Source: Phycisphaeraceae bacterium
GTDB lineage: Bacteria; Planctomycetota; Phycisphaerae; Phycisphaerales; UBA1924
DNA length: 64,000 bases
Assembly (NCBI GenBank): GCA_019636625.1
Contig: JAHBXE010000009.1
Location: 1-64,000 of the forward strand
Reading direction: 5' to 3'
Positions 49,545 to 58,802 of this stretch are shown here, piece by piece. Position numbers and translations under genes: made by a program. Under the pieces are notes generated by a model. That model saw only the letters and a program-made list of their open reading frames with translations, was not told where the DNA came from and searched no databases. How positions within the stretch are numbered: the stretch's first letter is position 1; the number at the start of each line of letters is the position of its first letter.

Positions 49545-52223
49545 GTGACAGACAGCAAGCCAGAATCGAAGAACGAAACCAGGAACGAGAGCAAGCCCGA
49601 CCACAAGCCGGCGGCCAAGGCCGACAAGCCGATCGAGACGCAGATGCTCATCAGCTACTCCCCCGGTGAAGAGTGCCGGGTGGCCGTGGTGGAGAACGGG
49701 AAGCTCGAAGAGTTCCACGCCGAGCGCGCCGCCAGCATCAGCCGCGTCGGCAACATCTATGTGGGAACCGTCACGAACGTCGAACCGTCGATCCAGGCGG
49801 CCTTCGTCGACTTCGGCGTCGAGGCCCACGGGTTCCTCCACGTCTCCGACGTGCACCCCCGGTACTTCCCCGGCGAGGATGAGGACGACACCACCGAGTC
49901 CATCGGCCGCAAGACGCCCCGGCGCGAGCGTCCGCCGATCCAGAAGTGCTTCAAGCGGGGTGACCAGATCGAGGTGCAGGTCCTCAAGGAAGGGGTCGGG
50001 ACCAAGGGCCCCACGCTCACCAGTTACCTCTCCATCCCGGGACGGTTCCTGGTGATGATGCCGCAGATGGACAAGGTCGGCGTCTCCCGCAAGGTGGAGG
50101 ACGAGGACCAGCGCCGCGAGATGCGGCAGATCCTCGACCAGCTCGACCTGCCCGAGGGCTTCGGCTTCATTCTCCGCACCGCCGGCATGGACCGGAACAA
50201 GACGGAACTGAAGCGGGACCTCTCGTACCTTGCTCGCCTGTGGAAGGACATGGAAGCCCGTCGCAAGTCGGGGAACAAGCCCCGCCTGCTCTACAGCGAG
50301 AGCGACTTGCTCGTCCGCGCCCTGCGCGACATGGTCTCCGCCGACATTTCTGAGATCATCATCGACAACGAACTCGCCCTGGCCCGCGCGGCCCGCTTCC
50401 TCAAGATCGTTTCTCCCCGGTCCAAGGTCCGCCTGCTCCAGTACCAGGGCCAGACGCCGCTGTTCCACGCCTTCGGCATCGAGCAGCAGATCGCCCTCAT
50501 GCACGCGCGAGAGGTGCCCCTGCCCGGCGGTGGCCGCCTGGTCATCGACGAGACCGAAGCCCTGGTCGCCATCGACGTCAACAGCGGGAAGATGCGCGAC
50601 GCCCGGGACGCCGAGACCAACGCCTACAAGACCAACTGCGAGGCCGTCGAGGAGATCTGCCGTCAGTTGAAACTCCGCGACCTGGGCGGCATCGTCATCA
50701 ACGACCTGATCGACATGCGGCACGCCAGCCACCGCAAGGACATCGAGCAGCGCTTCCGTGACCGCCTGAAGCGCGACCGCGCCAAGACCACCACGCTCGC
50801 CATTAGCGACTTCGGCATCCTCGAGATGACCCGCCAGCGCATGCGCGGGAGCCACGAGAGCCAGCACTTTGTCGACTGCCCGACCTGCCGCGGGCGCGGC
50901 ATGGTTCAGAAGCCCGACTCCGTCGCCGCCGATGCCCTGCGCAACCTGGCGGCGCTGCTCGACCATGGGAACGTCGCCCGCGTCGAGATGGTCGTCGCCC
51001 CGCGCGTCGCCAGCGAACTGCTCTCGTCCCGTCGCAAGACGCTCAACAAGCTCGAACGCACCAGCGGCAAGCACGTGGACGTTCGCGTGAGCGAGACGGT
51101 CCCCGTGGATCGCATTTCGTTCTACGCCTACGACGCCCAGAACGCCGACATCGAGATCGAGTCCCTGCCCCGGCCCAAGCCGCCACGCGACCTGAAAGTG
51201 TGGGAGGTCTCGGGCAACCAGGAACCCGACGACGTCTGGGACGAGTCCCGTCCCGCCGAGGCGCCGGAGCAGGACCTGACCGAGTCCGAGCAGGCCGAGA
51301 TCGCCGAGATGCCCGCCCACCCGATCGAGCTGGACGACGACGTCGGCGCGGTCGCCATGTTCGCCACCGCCGATCAGGGCGAGGGCGGCCGGCGCGGCCG
51401 ACGCCGCCGCGGGCGCCGTGGCCGCGGGCGCGGAGACCAGCAGGCTCAGCCTTCCGCCCCAACCCCGCAGCCACCCCCGCCGCGCGACCACGCGCCGGCC
51501 GAGCAGGATGCCGCTGCGGCCCCACCTCCGGCGGAAGGCGCTCCCGCGGGCGCCGACCAAACACCCGGAGAGGAAGGCGGACGCCGCCGTCGACGCCGGC
51601 GCCGCCGGCGTGGCCGTGGCGGCGGAGACGGGCAGCCCCAGGTCGGCGCGCCGCAGGCCGCTCCGGCGGAGGCCGAAGTCCCGGAAGTCCTGCCCGATGA
51701 AGGCCCCCGGGGCGATTCGTGGGATGTTGAGCCGAGCGCAGTCCCGGCTCTGACTCCTCCACCGCTGCCGACGACTCCAGACAACGATCACGTCATCATT
51801 TCCAACCAAACGCCGGAGCCGACCTCCGACGTTGCTCCGCCCTCGGGTCAGCAGCAGGGAGAGGGCGGGGGCCGTCGCCGACGTCGGCGTCGCCGCGGCC
51901 GCGGGGGCGGCGGCGGGGCGGGCGAGTCGGCACCCGGTGGACAGGGCACGCCCGCTGCAGCGCCTCGGGACAATCAGGGCCAACGACAGGGTCCGCCTCG
52001 CGATGCTCGGCCGCCGCAGCAACCGCCGACACAATCAGGCACGCCGCGGCAGGGCAACCGGGACGATCGACCCGCGCTCCGCGTCGGGGGGGGCTATCAG
52101 GGCCGCGCCCCCGAGCCGCCGGCCATCGAGCCCAAGCCCGAGGCCAAGCCCAAGAAGCTGCTGTACTCCAGCCGTCGCAAGCTCTCCCCCGGCGAGGCGG
52201 CCAAGCTGCGTCCGCAGGAGTGA
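49545..52223 (+). CDS. rng: Ribonuclease E/G with Arg/Gly-rich C-terminal tail
   Basis: 892 residues, GTG start with GAGGGG 6 nt upstream. A disordered Lys/Glu-rich N terminus is followed by the catalytic half: VGNIYVGTVTNVEPSIQAAF (S1 domain), GPTLTSYLSIPGRFLVMMP, ALVAIDVNSG (Mg-binding Asp), GGIVINDLIDMRH (second Asp) and zinc-link CPTCRGRGMVQ. Like RNase E it has a long unstructured C-terminal part (residues about 600-860) with three tracts of Arg and Gly (for example RRRRRRRRGRGGG) set in Pro/Gln-rich linkers, probably RNA-binding or degradosome sites. dxr follows after 3 nt. Confidence 0.9.
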   Translation: MTDSKPESKNETRNESKPDHKPAAKADKPIETQMLISYSPGEECRVAVVENGKLEEFHAERAASISRVGNIYVGTVTNVEPSIQAAFVDFGVEAHGFLHVSDVHPRYFPGEDEDDTTESIGRKTPRRERPPIQKCFKRGDQIEVQVLKEGVGTKGPTLTSYLSIPGRFLVMMPQMDKVGVSRKVEDEDQRREMRQILDQLDLPEGFGFILRTAGMDRNKTELKRDLSYLARLWKDMEARRKSGNKPRLLYSESDLLVRALRDMVSADISEIIIDNELALARAARFLKIVSPRSKVRLLQYQGQTPLFHAFGIEQQIALMHAREVPLPGGGRLVIDETEALVAIDVNSGKMRDARDAETNAYKTNCEAVEEICRQLKLRDLGGIVINDLIDMRHASHRKDIEQRFRDRLKRDRAKTTTLAISDFGILEMTRQRMRGSHESQHFVDCPTCRGRGMVQKPDSVAADALRNLAALLDHGNVARVEMVVAPRVASELLSSRRKTLNKLERTSGKHVDVRVSETVPVDRISFYAYDAQNADIEIESLPRPKPPRDLKVWEVSGNQEPDDVWDESRPAEAPEQDLTESEQAEIAEMPAHPIELDDDVGAVAMFATADQGEGGRRGRRRRGRRGRGRGDQQAQPSAPTPQPPPPRDHAPAEQDAAAAPPPAEGAPAGADQTPGEEGGRRRRRRRRRRGRGGGDGQPQVGAPQAAPAEAEVPEVLPDEGPRGDSWDVEPSAVPALTPPPLPTTPDNDHVIISNQTPEPTSDVAPPSGQQQGEGGGRRRRRRRRGRGGGGGAGESAPGGQGTPAAAPRDNQGQRQGPPRDARPPQQPPTQSGTPRQGNRDDRPALRVGGGYQGRAPEPPAIEPKPEAKPKKLLYSSRRKLSPGEAAKLRPQE

Positions 52224-52226
52224 TCC

Positions 52227-53411
52227 ATGCCGGACGTCCGCCGCGTCATTGTGCTCGGCTCCACCGGGTCGATCGGGACCCAGACCCTCGAGGTCATCGC
52301 GCACCTCAACGCGCTGCACGAACGGGGCCGGTGGAGCACGCGCTACGACGTGGTCGGACTCGCCGCGGGCTCCAACACGGATCTCCTCGCCGCGCAGGCC
52401 GCTCGCTTCGGGGTCCAACGCACCTGTCACGTCCAGCGGCAACCGTCGGACAGCCCCGCGCGCGGCGGCACCTTGACCGTGACGCCCGTTGGCTGCGAGG
52501 CGGAGGAACTCGTTCGCTCGACGGAGTGCGACATTGTGGTCGCGGCGATCTCGGGCATGGCGGGCCTTGCCGCCACGCTCGCCGCGGTCGAGCTGGGCCG
52601 CACGGTCGCCTTGGCGAACAAGGAGACCTTGGTCGCCGCCGGGGCGCTGGTGACCGGCGCGGCACGCCGCTGCGGCGCCCGCCTGCTCCCGGTGGACAGC
52701 GAGCACTCCGGCCTCTGGCAATGCCTCGGAATCGCCGCGCCCCCGCCGCTCTCGATCGGGCCGGAAGTCGCTCACGTGACGCTGACGGCCTCCGGCGGAC
52801 CCTTTCGCACATGGCCGGCGTCGAAGATGGCGACCGCCACCGTCGCCGACGCCCTGAAGCACCCGACGTGGAGCATGGGCCGCAAGGTCACCATCGATTC
52901 CGCGACGCTGATGAACAAAGCGCTCGAGGTCATCGAGGCGCACTGGCTCTTCGGCCTCGGGGCAGATCGCATCCGCGTCCTCATCCACCCGCAATCCATC
53001 GTCCACGCTTCCGTGCACTTTGCGGATGGTTCATCGGTGTCGCAGATGGGCGCGCCGGATATGCGTACCCCGATCCAGCTCGCCCTCACCTGGCCCCGGC
53101 GCGCCGCCGGCTGCGCCGCGGTGTTGAATCCCTCCACCACGCTCGAGTTCGAGGAGCCCGACACCGAGCGGTTCCCCGCCCTGGGCCTTGCCTACCGCGC
53201 GCTGGCCGACGGCGGCGCCGCGGGCGCGACGCTCAACGCCGCCAATGAGGTCGCCGTTGACGCTTTCCTTTCCGGCCGCGTTCCGTTCACGCGCATCGCC
53301 GAGCTCGTTCGTTTCGCGATGGACAATACAGCCCCTCGACCGGCCGACTCCCTCTCGGAGATCCTCGCGGCGGATCATGCCGCCCGCCGTCTCGTACGCG
53401 AGAAGCTCTGA
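52227..53411 (+). CDS. dxr: Dxr, 1-deoxy-D-xylulose-5-phosphate reductoisomerase
   Basis: 394 residues. NADPH site VLGSTGSIGTQTLEV at the N terminus, then ALANKETLVAAG, LLPVDSEHSGLWQCL (metal-binding Asp and Glu), LTASGGPFRTWP, DSATLMNKALEVIEAHWLF and HPQSIVHASV. It makes methylerythritol phosphate, the committed step of the non-mevalonate isoprenoid route, which feeds undecaprenyl phosphate for mraY. The start follows the RNase stop by 3 nt, and its stop overlaps the first OGT-like gene, linking the two. Confidence 0.95.
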   Translation: MPDVRRVIVLGSTGSIGTQTLEVIAHLNALHERGRWSTRYDVVGLAAGSNTDLLAAQAARFGVQRTCHVQRQPSDSPARGGTLTVTPVGCEAEELVRSTECDIVVAAISGMAGLAATLAAVELGRTVALANKETLVAAGALVTGAARRCGARLLPVDSEHSGLWQCLGIAAPPPLSIGPEVAHVTLTASGGPFRTWPASKMATATVADALKHPTWSMGRKVTIDSATLMNKALEVIEAHWLFGLGADRIRVLIHPQSIVHASVHFADGSSVSQMGAPDMRTPIQLALTWPRRAAGCAAVLNPSTTLEFEEPDTERFPALGLAYRALADGGAAGATLNAANEVAVDAFLSGRVPFTRIAELVRFAMDNTAPRPADSLSEILAADHAARRLVREKL

Positions 53412-55177
53412 TGGACCCCGGCGCGGCCCTGCAACAGGCTGTTTCGCTCGCCCAGCACGGACGGATCGCCGACGCCGTGTCTCTCCTGGAACGCCTGATT
53501 GAAACAGGCACCGACCACCCTCAAGTCCGTGGCCTGCTCGGCACGTTGCACATGACCGCGGGCCGCACCGAGGCCGCGCTCCCGCACCTCCGGAGGGCGC
53601 ATGAACTCGCCCCCGATCAGGCCCACCTCGCGTTCCAGCTCGGCGCGGCGCTGGTGTCCGCGGGTCGCCCGCTGGAGGGCTTGCCGTTCATGCAGCGCGC
53701 CGTTGAGCTGAGCCCGACTTGGCTTCCGGGCCTTCTCGGGTTTGCCCGGGCGCTGCAGGGCGTGGGCGACTTTGACCGGGCCGAAGCAAACTACCAGCGC
53801 GCGATGGCCGCCGATCCCTGCTCGGCCGACGCGACCTGCTCGCTCGCCGGCTTGTATATCGCCTCCGGGCGCGTCGGGCAGGCCATCGACCTCTTCCGAC
53901 GTGCCGCGAGGCAGCACCCGACCGACGCGAGCGTGATGGGCCGCCTGCTCAGCGCCCTGAACTACGCCGACGACGCCACGCGGGAAGAGATCTTCGAGGC
54001 CCACGAGCACTGGGGCCGGCTCGTGATGGCCCGCGGCACCGACTCCCCGGCGTTCCCCAACGCCCCCGACCCCGATCGTCGCCTGCGCGTCGGTCTTCTG
54101 TCGACAGACCTGTGGGACCATTCCTGCGCCTACTTCCTTCGGCCCATCCTCTCCGCCCATGACCCCTCCCGGCTCGAACTGATCTGCTACACGACGTCCA
54201 CCAGCGACGACTGGATGACCGGCGAACTTCGCGCCCGCGCCGACGGGTGGCGATCCGTCGCGGGGCAAAGCGAGGATGCCCTGATCAACTCGCTCCGCGC
54301 CGACGGGCTCGACATCCTCATCGAACTCTCCGGCCATACGGGCAACGGCCCGCTCGCGGCGCTCCGCCGGCGCGCCGCGCCCGTGCAGGCGATGTACCTC
54401 GGCTACCCCAACACCACCGGCCTGCCCACGATCGACTGGCGGCTTGTCGATGCGGTCACCGACCCGCCCGGCGCGGAGCACTTCAGCACCGAGCGCCTGG
54501 CCCGCATCGACGGCTGCTTCCTGTGTTACTCCGGCCCGGTCGATGTTCCACCGGTCCCCCCTCCTCCCCCGCCGCCCGCTTCCCCGGTCACGTTCGGCTC
54601 ATTCAACTCCATCCGCAAGATCGGGCCGGCCGTCGTCCGCGCCTGGTCCGCCATCCTCCTCGCCACGCCCGGCTCTCGCCTGCTGATCAAGACCCGCGGC
54701 ATTTCCGCCCCCGCCGCCGCCCGTTCGTTCCGGTCTGCCTTTGCGGAATGCGGCATCGATGCCGCGCGCCTCGAACTCATGGACGGTTTGCCTGACAAGC
54801 GCGAGCACCTCAACCTGTACGGACGCCTCCACCTGGCCCTGGACACGTTCCCGTACAACGGCACCACCACGACCTGCGAAGCACTCTGGATGGGCGTTCC
54901 CGTCGTGACACTCTCCGGCGCCATGCACGCCGGGCGCGTTGGCGCCTCGCTGCTCCGCGCCGCCGGGATGCCGGAACTGGTCGCCGACTCGCCGGATGCG
55001 TTCGTGGCGCTCGCCTCGGGCTTGGCCCAGAGCCCGGACCGTCTTGCCGCGGCCCGCTCCAAGGCCCTGGCGTTCCGGAACTCTCCCCTCTGCGATGCCG
55101 CCGCCTTCGCGCCCAAGTTCGAGAACGCTGTTCGAACCATGTGGCGGGACTGGTGTTCCCGTGCCACCACCCGCTGA
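53411..55177 (+). CDS. TPR / O-GlcNAc-transferase-like protein 1 (SPINDLY, GT41)
   Basis: 588 residues, the first of five tandem paralogues. Its ATG overlaps the dxr stop. About six TPR repeats occupy residues 1-200 (for example LPHLRRAHELAPDQAHLAFQ). The catalytic half follows: RRLRVGLLSTDLWDHSCAYF, ELSGHTGNGPLAALRRRAAP, GYPNTTGLPTIDW, FGSFNSIRKIGP with Lys at 403 (equivalent to human OGT Lys842), and PYNGTTTTCEALWMGVPVV. It should transfer a sugar, GlcNAc by analogy, to Ser/Thr of target proteins in the cytoplasm. All main motifs are present. Donor and targets are not readable. Confidence 0.85.
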   Translation: MDPGAALQQAVSLAQHGRIADAVSLLERLIETGTDHPQVRGLLGTLHMTAGRTEAALPHLRRAHELAPDQAHLAFQLGAALVSAGRPLEGLPFMQRAVELSPTWLPGLLGFARALQGVGDFDRAEANYQRAMAADPCSADATCSLAGLYIASGRVGQAIDLFRRAARQHPTDASVMGRLLSALNYADDATREEIFEAHEHWGRLVMARGTDSPAFPNAPDPDRRLRVGLLSTDLWDHSCAYFLRPILSAHDPSRLELICYTTSTSDDWMTGELRARADGWRSVAGQSEDALINSLRADGLDILIELSGHTGNGPLAALRRRAAPVQAMYLGYPNTTGLPTIDWRLVDAVTDPPGAEHFSTERLARIDGCFLCYSGPVDVPPVPPPPPPPASPVTFGSFNSIRKIGPAVVRAWSAILLATPGSRLLIKTRGISAPAAARSFRSAFAECGIDAARLELMDGLPDKREHLNLYGRLHLALDTFPYNGTTTTCEALWMGVPVVTLSGAMHAGRVGASLLRAAGMPELVADSPDAFVALASGLAQSPDRLAAARSKALAFRNSPLCDAAAFAPKFENAVRTMWRDWCSRATTR

Positions 55178-55193
55178 CCTTATCATCCGCCCC

Positions 55194-56951
55194 ATGGCCG
55201 ACGTGTTCCCGAAGATCGAGCAGGCGAGGCAGCACGTCGAGGCAGGCCGGATCGAACAGGCCCGCGCCCTGCTCGACCGGGCCCTCCGCCAGAACCCCGG
55301 CCACCCGGACCTCTGCAACGCGATGTCGCTCGTGCTCCAGTCCGCGTCGCGCTTCGACCAGGCCCTGTTCTTCGCGGAGCGCGCCGCCGAGGCCCGGCCC
55401 AACGACCCCGGCTACCGGCAGAACCTCGCGAACATCCTCGCCCAACTCGGGCGCGCGGAACCGGCCGAAGCCCAGTACCGCGCTGCGCTCGCGCTCAACC
55501 CCGCCGCCACGGGCGCCCGACTCGGACTCTCCCACATCCTCCGCCTGACCTACCGCTTCGCCGAATCCACCGCGCAACTAGAAGATGCCCTCCGCACCAC
55601 GCCCAACGACGTCGAACTCTTCTCCGCCCTCGCCCCGCTGCTGCTCAAGCAGGCGCGGGTGGAGGACGCCGTCGCCGCTGCCCGGCGCGGCCTTGAACTG
55701 GACCCGCACCACCACGGCTGCGCCGCCGCCCTCGCCCATTGCCTGAACTACATGCCCGGCGCCGATCCCGCGGAAGTCCTCGCCGCGCATCGCGTCGCGG
55801 GCGGGGGCTACTCCGCGCAGGCCAAGTCCAGGTACACATCGCACAACGTGCAACCCGACCCGGACCGCCGCCTGCGCATCGGGCTACTCTCCGGCGATCT
55901 TCGAAGGCACGCGATCACGTTCTTCCTCGAGCCCTTCATCGAGCACCACGACCGGGCCGCCTTTGAACTCGCCTGTTACTCCACCTGTCCCCACGAAGAC
56001 GAGGTATCCGCGTCCATCAAGAAGCGCGTGGCCCTGTGGCGCAGCCTCGCGGGCGCGGCCCCGGAGACCATCGCCTCCGCCATCCACAAGGACAGGGTGG
56101 ACATTCTGATCGAACTCTTCGGCCACGCCGCGGGGCACCAGATCCCCGTCGTGGTCATGAAGCCCGCCCCGGTCCAGGCCGACTTCCTCGGCTATCCCGC
56201 CACCACGGGGATCCCCGAGATCGACTACCGCTTCGTCGATTCGCTCACCGATCCGCCCGGCGCGGAACGCTTCGCCAGCGAACACCTCATCCGCCTCGAT
56301 CCATCCTTTCTCTGTTACAGCCCTATGCCCGGCGCGCCCCCTTGCGGCCGCACCGGCGATGGACTCACCTTCGGGTCCTTCAACTCCGCACCAAAGCTCA
56401 ACGCCGGCGTCTTCCGGACCTGGGCCTCGATCCTCTCCCGGGTCCCCCGATCGCGCCTCATCCTCAAGTGCCTCGAGTTCAACGATCCGGCGCTTCCCTC
56501 CGCCATCCTCGCCCGTTTCGCGGAGCACGGCGTCGATCCCGCCCGTATCGAGTGCCTCCGCTTTACCTCCACCGTCACGGACCACCTGGCCGTGTACCAC
56601 GGCGTTGACATCGCCCTCGATCCCTTCCCTTACAACGGCACCACCACCACGTTCGACGCCCTGTTCATGGGCGTCCCCGTCGTCTCGCTCCGGGGCGACC
56701 GCCACGTCGCCCGCGTCTCGTCCGCCATTCTCACCAACCTGGGGCATCCCGAACTCATCGCCCAAAGCCAGGATCAGTACATCGACATCGCGACATCCAT
56801 CGCCGCCGACCCCGCCCGCCTCCGCCTGTACCGCGACACGTTGCGCGCCCGCCTGCTCGCTTCGTCCTTGGCCGATGGTCCCGCCTTCGCCGCCAGGCTC
56901 TCCGGGGCGCTCCGCTCCATCTGGCACGAGTGGTGCGCCCGCCCGCGGTAG
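55194..56951 (+). CDS. TPR / O-GlcNAc-transferase-like protein 2
   Basis: 585 residues. About five TPRs (KIEQARQHVEAGRIEQARAL; YRAALALNPAATGARLGLSH) are followed by the GT41-like half: RRLRIGLLSGDLRRHAITFF, ELFGHAAGHQIPVVVMKPAP, GYPATTGIPEIDYRF, FGSFNSAPKLNAG with Lys at 401, and PYNGTTTTFDALFMGVPVV. The motif after GH (AAGHQ) differs from its neighbours, as does the His-for-Arg context (IPVVVMKPAP instead of ALRxRAAP). It starts 16 nt after the first paralogue. An active glycosyltransferase with another protein target is likely. Confidence 0.85.
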   Translation: MADVFPKIEQARQHVEAGRIEQARALLDRALRQNPGHPDLCNAMSLVLQSASRFDQALFFAERAAEARPNDPGYRQNLANILAQLGRAEPAEAQYRAALALNPAATGARLGLSHILRLTYRFAESTAQLEDALRTTPNDVELFSALAPLLLKQARVEDAVAAARRGLELDPHHHGCAAALAHCLNYMPGADPAEVLAAHRVAGGGYSAQAKSRYTSHNVQPDPDRRLRIGLLSGDLRRHAITFFLEPFIEHHDRAAFELACYSTCPHEDEVSASIKKRVALWRSLAGAAPETIASAIHKDRVDILIELFGHAAGHQIPVVVMKPAPVQADFLGYPATTGIPEIDYRFVDSLTDPPGAERFASEHLIRLDPSFLCYSPMPGAPPCGRTGDGLTFGSFNSAPKLNAGVFRTWASILSRVPRSRLILKCLEFNDPALPSAILARFAEHGVDPARIECLRFTSTVTDHLAVYHGVDIALDPFPYNGTTTTFDALFMGVPVVSLRGDRHVARVSSAILTNLGHPELIAQSQDQYIDIATSIAADPARLRLYRDTLRARLLASSLADGPAFAARLSGALRSIWHEWCARPR

Positions 56952-56960
56952 ACTTGCCGC

Positions 56961-58757
56961 GTGCAGGATCCCTCTTCCATCGACGCCCAAGTCGCCGCCG
57001 CGGCCAACATGGCCCAGGGCGGCCGGCTGGACCTCGCCGCGCCGGCGCTCGACGCCGCGCTCCGCCTCCAACCCGACCATGCCGAGGGCAACCGGCTCAT
57101 GGCCCTCATCATGATGCACTCCGGCAATCCGCAGCGGGCCATGGCACACATCGATCGTGCGATTGCCGCGGCGCCCCAGCGCCCGGACCTGCATGCCACC
57201 CGTGGCTCGCTGCTCGTGTCCCTCAACCAGGTCCACCCTGCGATTGCGTCCTTGGAGCACGCCCTCACCCTCGACCCGCGCTCCGCCCCCGTCCACGGCC
57301 TGCTGGCCACGCTCTTTCTGCAACTCAAGAACTACGACGCCGCCGAGGATCACTACCGCGAAGCACTCGCCGCCAACCCGCGTTTCGCCGAAGCCCGCAC
57401 CAACCTCGGCTCCGTGCTCGGGATGACGGCCAGGCAGGATGAAGCGCTGTCGCTCTTTCGAGAGGGCGTCCGGCTCCATCCCGACCACCCCGGCCTCCTC
57501 ACCAACTACTGCGTCGCGCTCAACTACGCGGATGGAATCGACCCCGCCGAGATCCGCGCCGCGCACCACCGCTACGGCCAGGTCCTCGCCGCGCTCCCCG
57601 GCCAGCCCCAGGCAAACTGGCCCAACGCCCGCGACCCGGAGCGCCGCCTCCGCATCGGCTTTCTCTCGCCGGACTTCTTCGAGCACTCCGTCGCGTACTT
57701 CACGCGCCCCATCGTCGAGGGTCTCGACCGCGCCCGCTTCCACGTTTCTCTCTATTCCACCGGGGGTCGGCCGGACACGATGACGGCGCGCCTCCAGCGG
57801 GCGGCCGATGCCTGGAAGGATCTCTCCCGCGCCAACGACCAGCAACTCGTCGATGCCATCCGCGCCGATCAGATTGACATCCTGGTCGAACTCTCCGGCC
57901 AGACCTTCGGCAACCGTCTCGCCGCGCTCCGCCTGCGCGCCGCCCCTGTGCAGGTGACGTACTGCGGCTATCCGAACACGACGGGCCTGCGCACCATCGA
58001 CTACCGCATCGTTGACTCCATCACCGACCCGATCGGCGGCCCGGGCGCCGAAGCCATGGCCGTGGAACGGCTCCTCCGCCTGGATCCGTGCTTCCTGTGC
58101 TACTCGCCGCCCGAAGAGCGCTCCTTCCACGATGCCTGGACCAGCACGCAGGCCCCGGCGGCCCGCGACTTCATCACGTTCGGTTCCTTCAACTCCATCA
58201 AGAAGGTCACGCCCGGCCTGCTCCGCCTCTGGGCGAAGATCCTGCACGAGGTGCCGCGTGCACGCCTGGTCCTCAAGTCCCAGGGACTGGAAACGCCGCG
58301 CGCCCGCACGCCCATCCTCGACGTGCTCAAGCGCGAGGGCATCCCCGAAGTCCGCGTCGACCTCTGGCCCAAGATCGACGATAAGGGCGCCCACCTCGAC
58401 GCCTACAACGCCATCGACATCGCCCTCGACACCTTTCCGTACAACGGCACGACCACCACCTGCGAAGCCCTCTTCATGGGCGTACCCGTGGTCACTCTGG
58501 CCGGCCAGGTTCACGCCGCCCGGGTCGGCGCCAGCCTCCTCTCCGCCCTCGGCACGCCCGAACTCATCGCGGACGACCCCGACCGCTACGTTCAACTCGC
58601 GGCCGCTCTGGCCGCCGATCCCGCCCGCCTCGCGCGATACCGCGACACCCTCCGCGCCACGCTCCTTGCTTCCCCTCTCTGCGACCGCGCGGCCTTCACC
58701 GGCCGTTTCGGCGAAGCCCTCCGCTCCATGTGGCGGACGTGGTGCGCCGGCTCGTGA
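56961..58757 (+). CDS. TPR / O-GlcNAc-transferase-like protein 3, with Gln in the GH motif
   Basis: 598 residues, GTG start, 9 nt after the previous gene. TPRs cover residues about 5-195 (LMALIMMHSGNPQRAMAHID; EDHYREALAANPRFAEARTN). Catalytic-half landmarks are RRLRIGFLSPDFFEHSVAYF, then ELSGQTFGNRLAALRLRAAP, GYPNTTGLRTIDYRI, FGSFNSIKKVTP with Lys at 415, and PYNGTTTTCEALFMGVPVV. The His that follows Gly in the other four paralogues (GH) is Gln here, next to an otherwise normal motif. Activity may be altered. Confidence 0.85.
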   Translation: MQDPSSIDAQVAAAANMAQGGRLDLAAPALDAALRLQPDHAEGNRLMALIMMHSGNPQRAMAHIDRAIAAAPQRPDLHATRGSLLVSLNQVHPAIASLEHALTLDPRSAPVHGLLATLFLQLKNYDAAEDHYREALAANPRFAEARTNLGSVLGMTARQDEALSLFREGVRLHPDHPGLLTNYCVALNYADGIDPAEIRAAHHRYGQVLAALPGQPQANWPNARDPERRLRIGFLSPDFFEHSVAYFTRPIVEGLDRARFHVSLYSTGGRPDTMTARLQRAADAWKDLSRANDQQLVDAIRADQIDILVELSGQTFGNRLAALRLRAAPVQVTYCGYPNTTGLRTIDYRIVDSITDPIGGPGAEAMAVERLLRLDPCFLCYSPPEERSFHDAWTSTQAPAARDFITFGSFNSIKKVTPGLLRLWAKILHEVPRARLVLKSQGLETPRARTPILDVLKREGIPEVRVDLWPKIDDKGAHLDAYNAIDIALDTFPYNGTTTTCEALFMGVPVVTLAGQVHAARVGASLLSALGTPELIADDPDRYVQLAAALAADPARLARYRDTLRATLLASPLCDRAAFTGRFGEALRSMWRTWCAGS

Positions 58758-58802
58758 ACTCTGGCTCCCGGCCCCGCACCACCCTTCTCACTACCATCGC
58801 CC

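Noticed and set aside
49434..52034. Minus-strand open frame of 866 codons
   Set aside because: It is antisense to RNase E/G, which has intact catalytic and zinc-link motifs.
55884..58595. Minus-strand open frame of 903 codons
   Set aside because: It is antisense to OGT-like genes 2 and 3 and has only Gly/Val/Glu/Asp-rich shadow composition.
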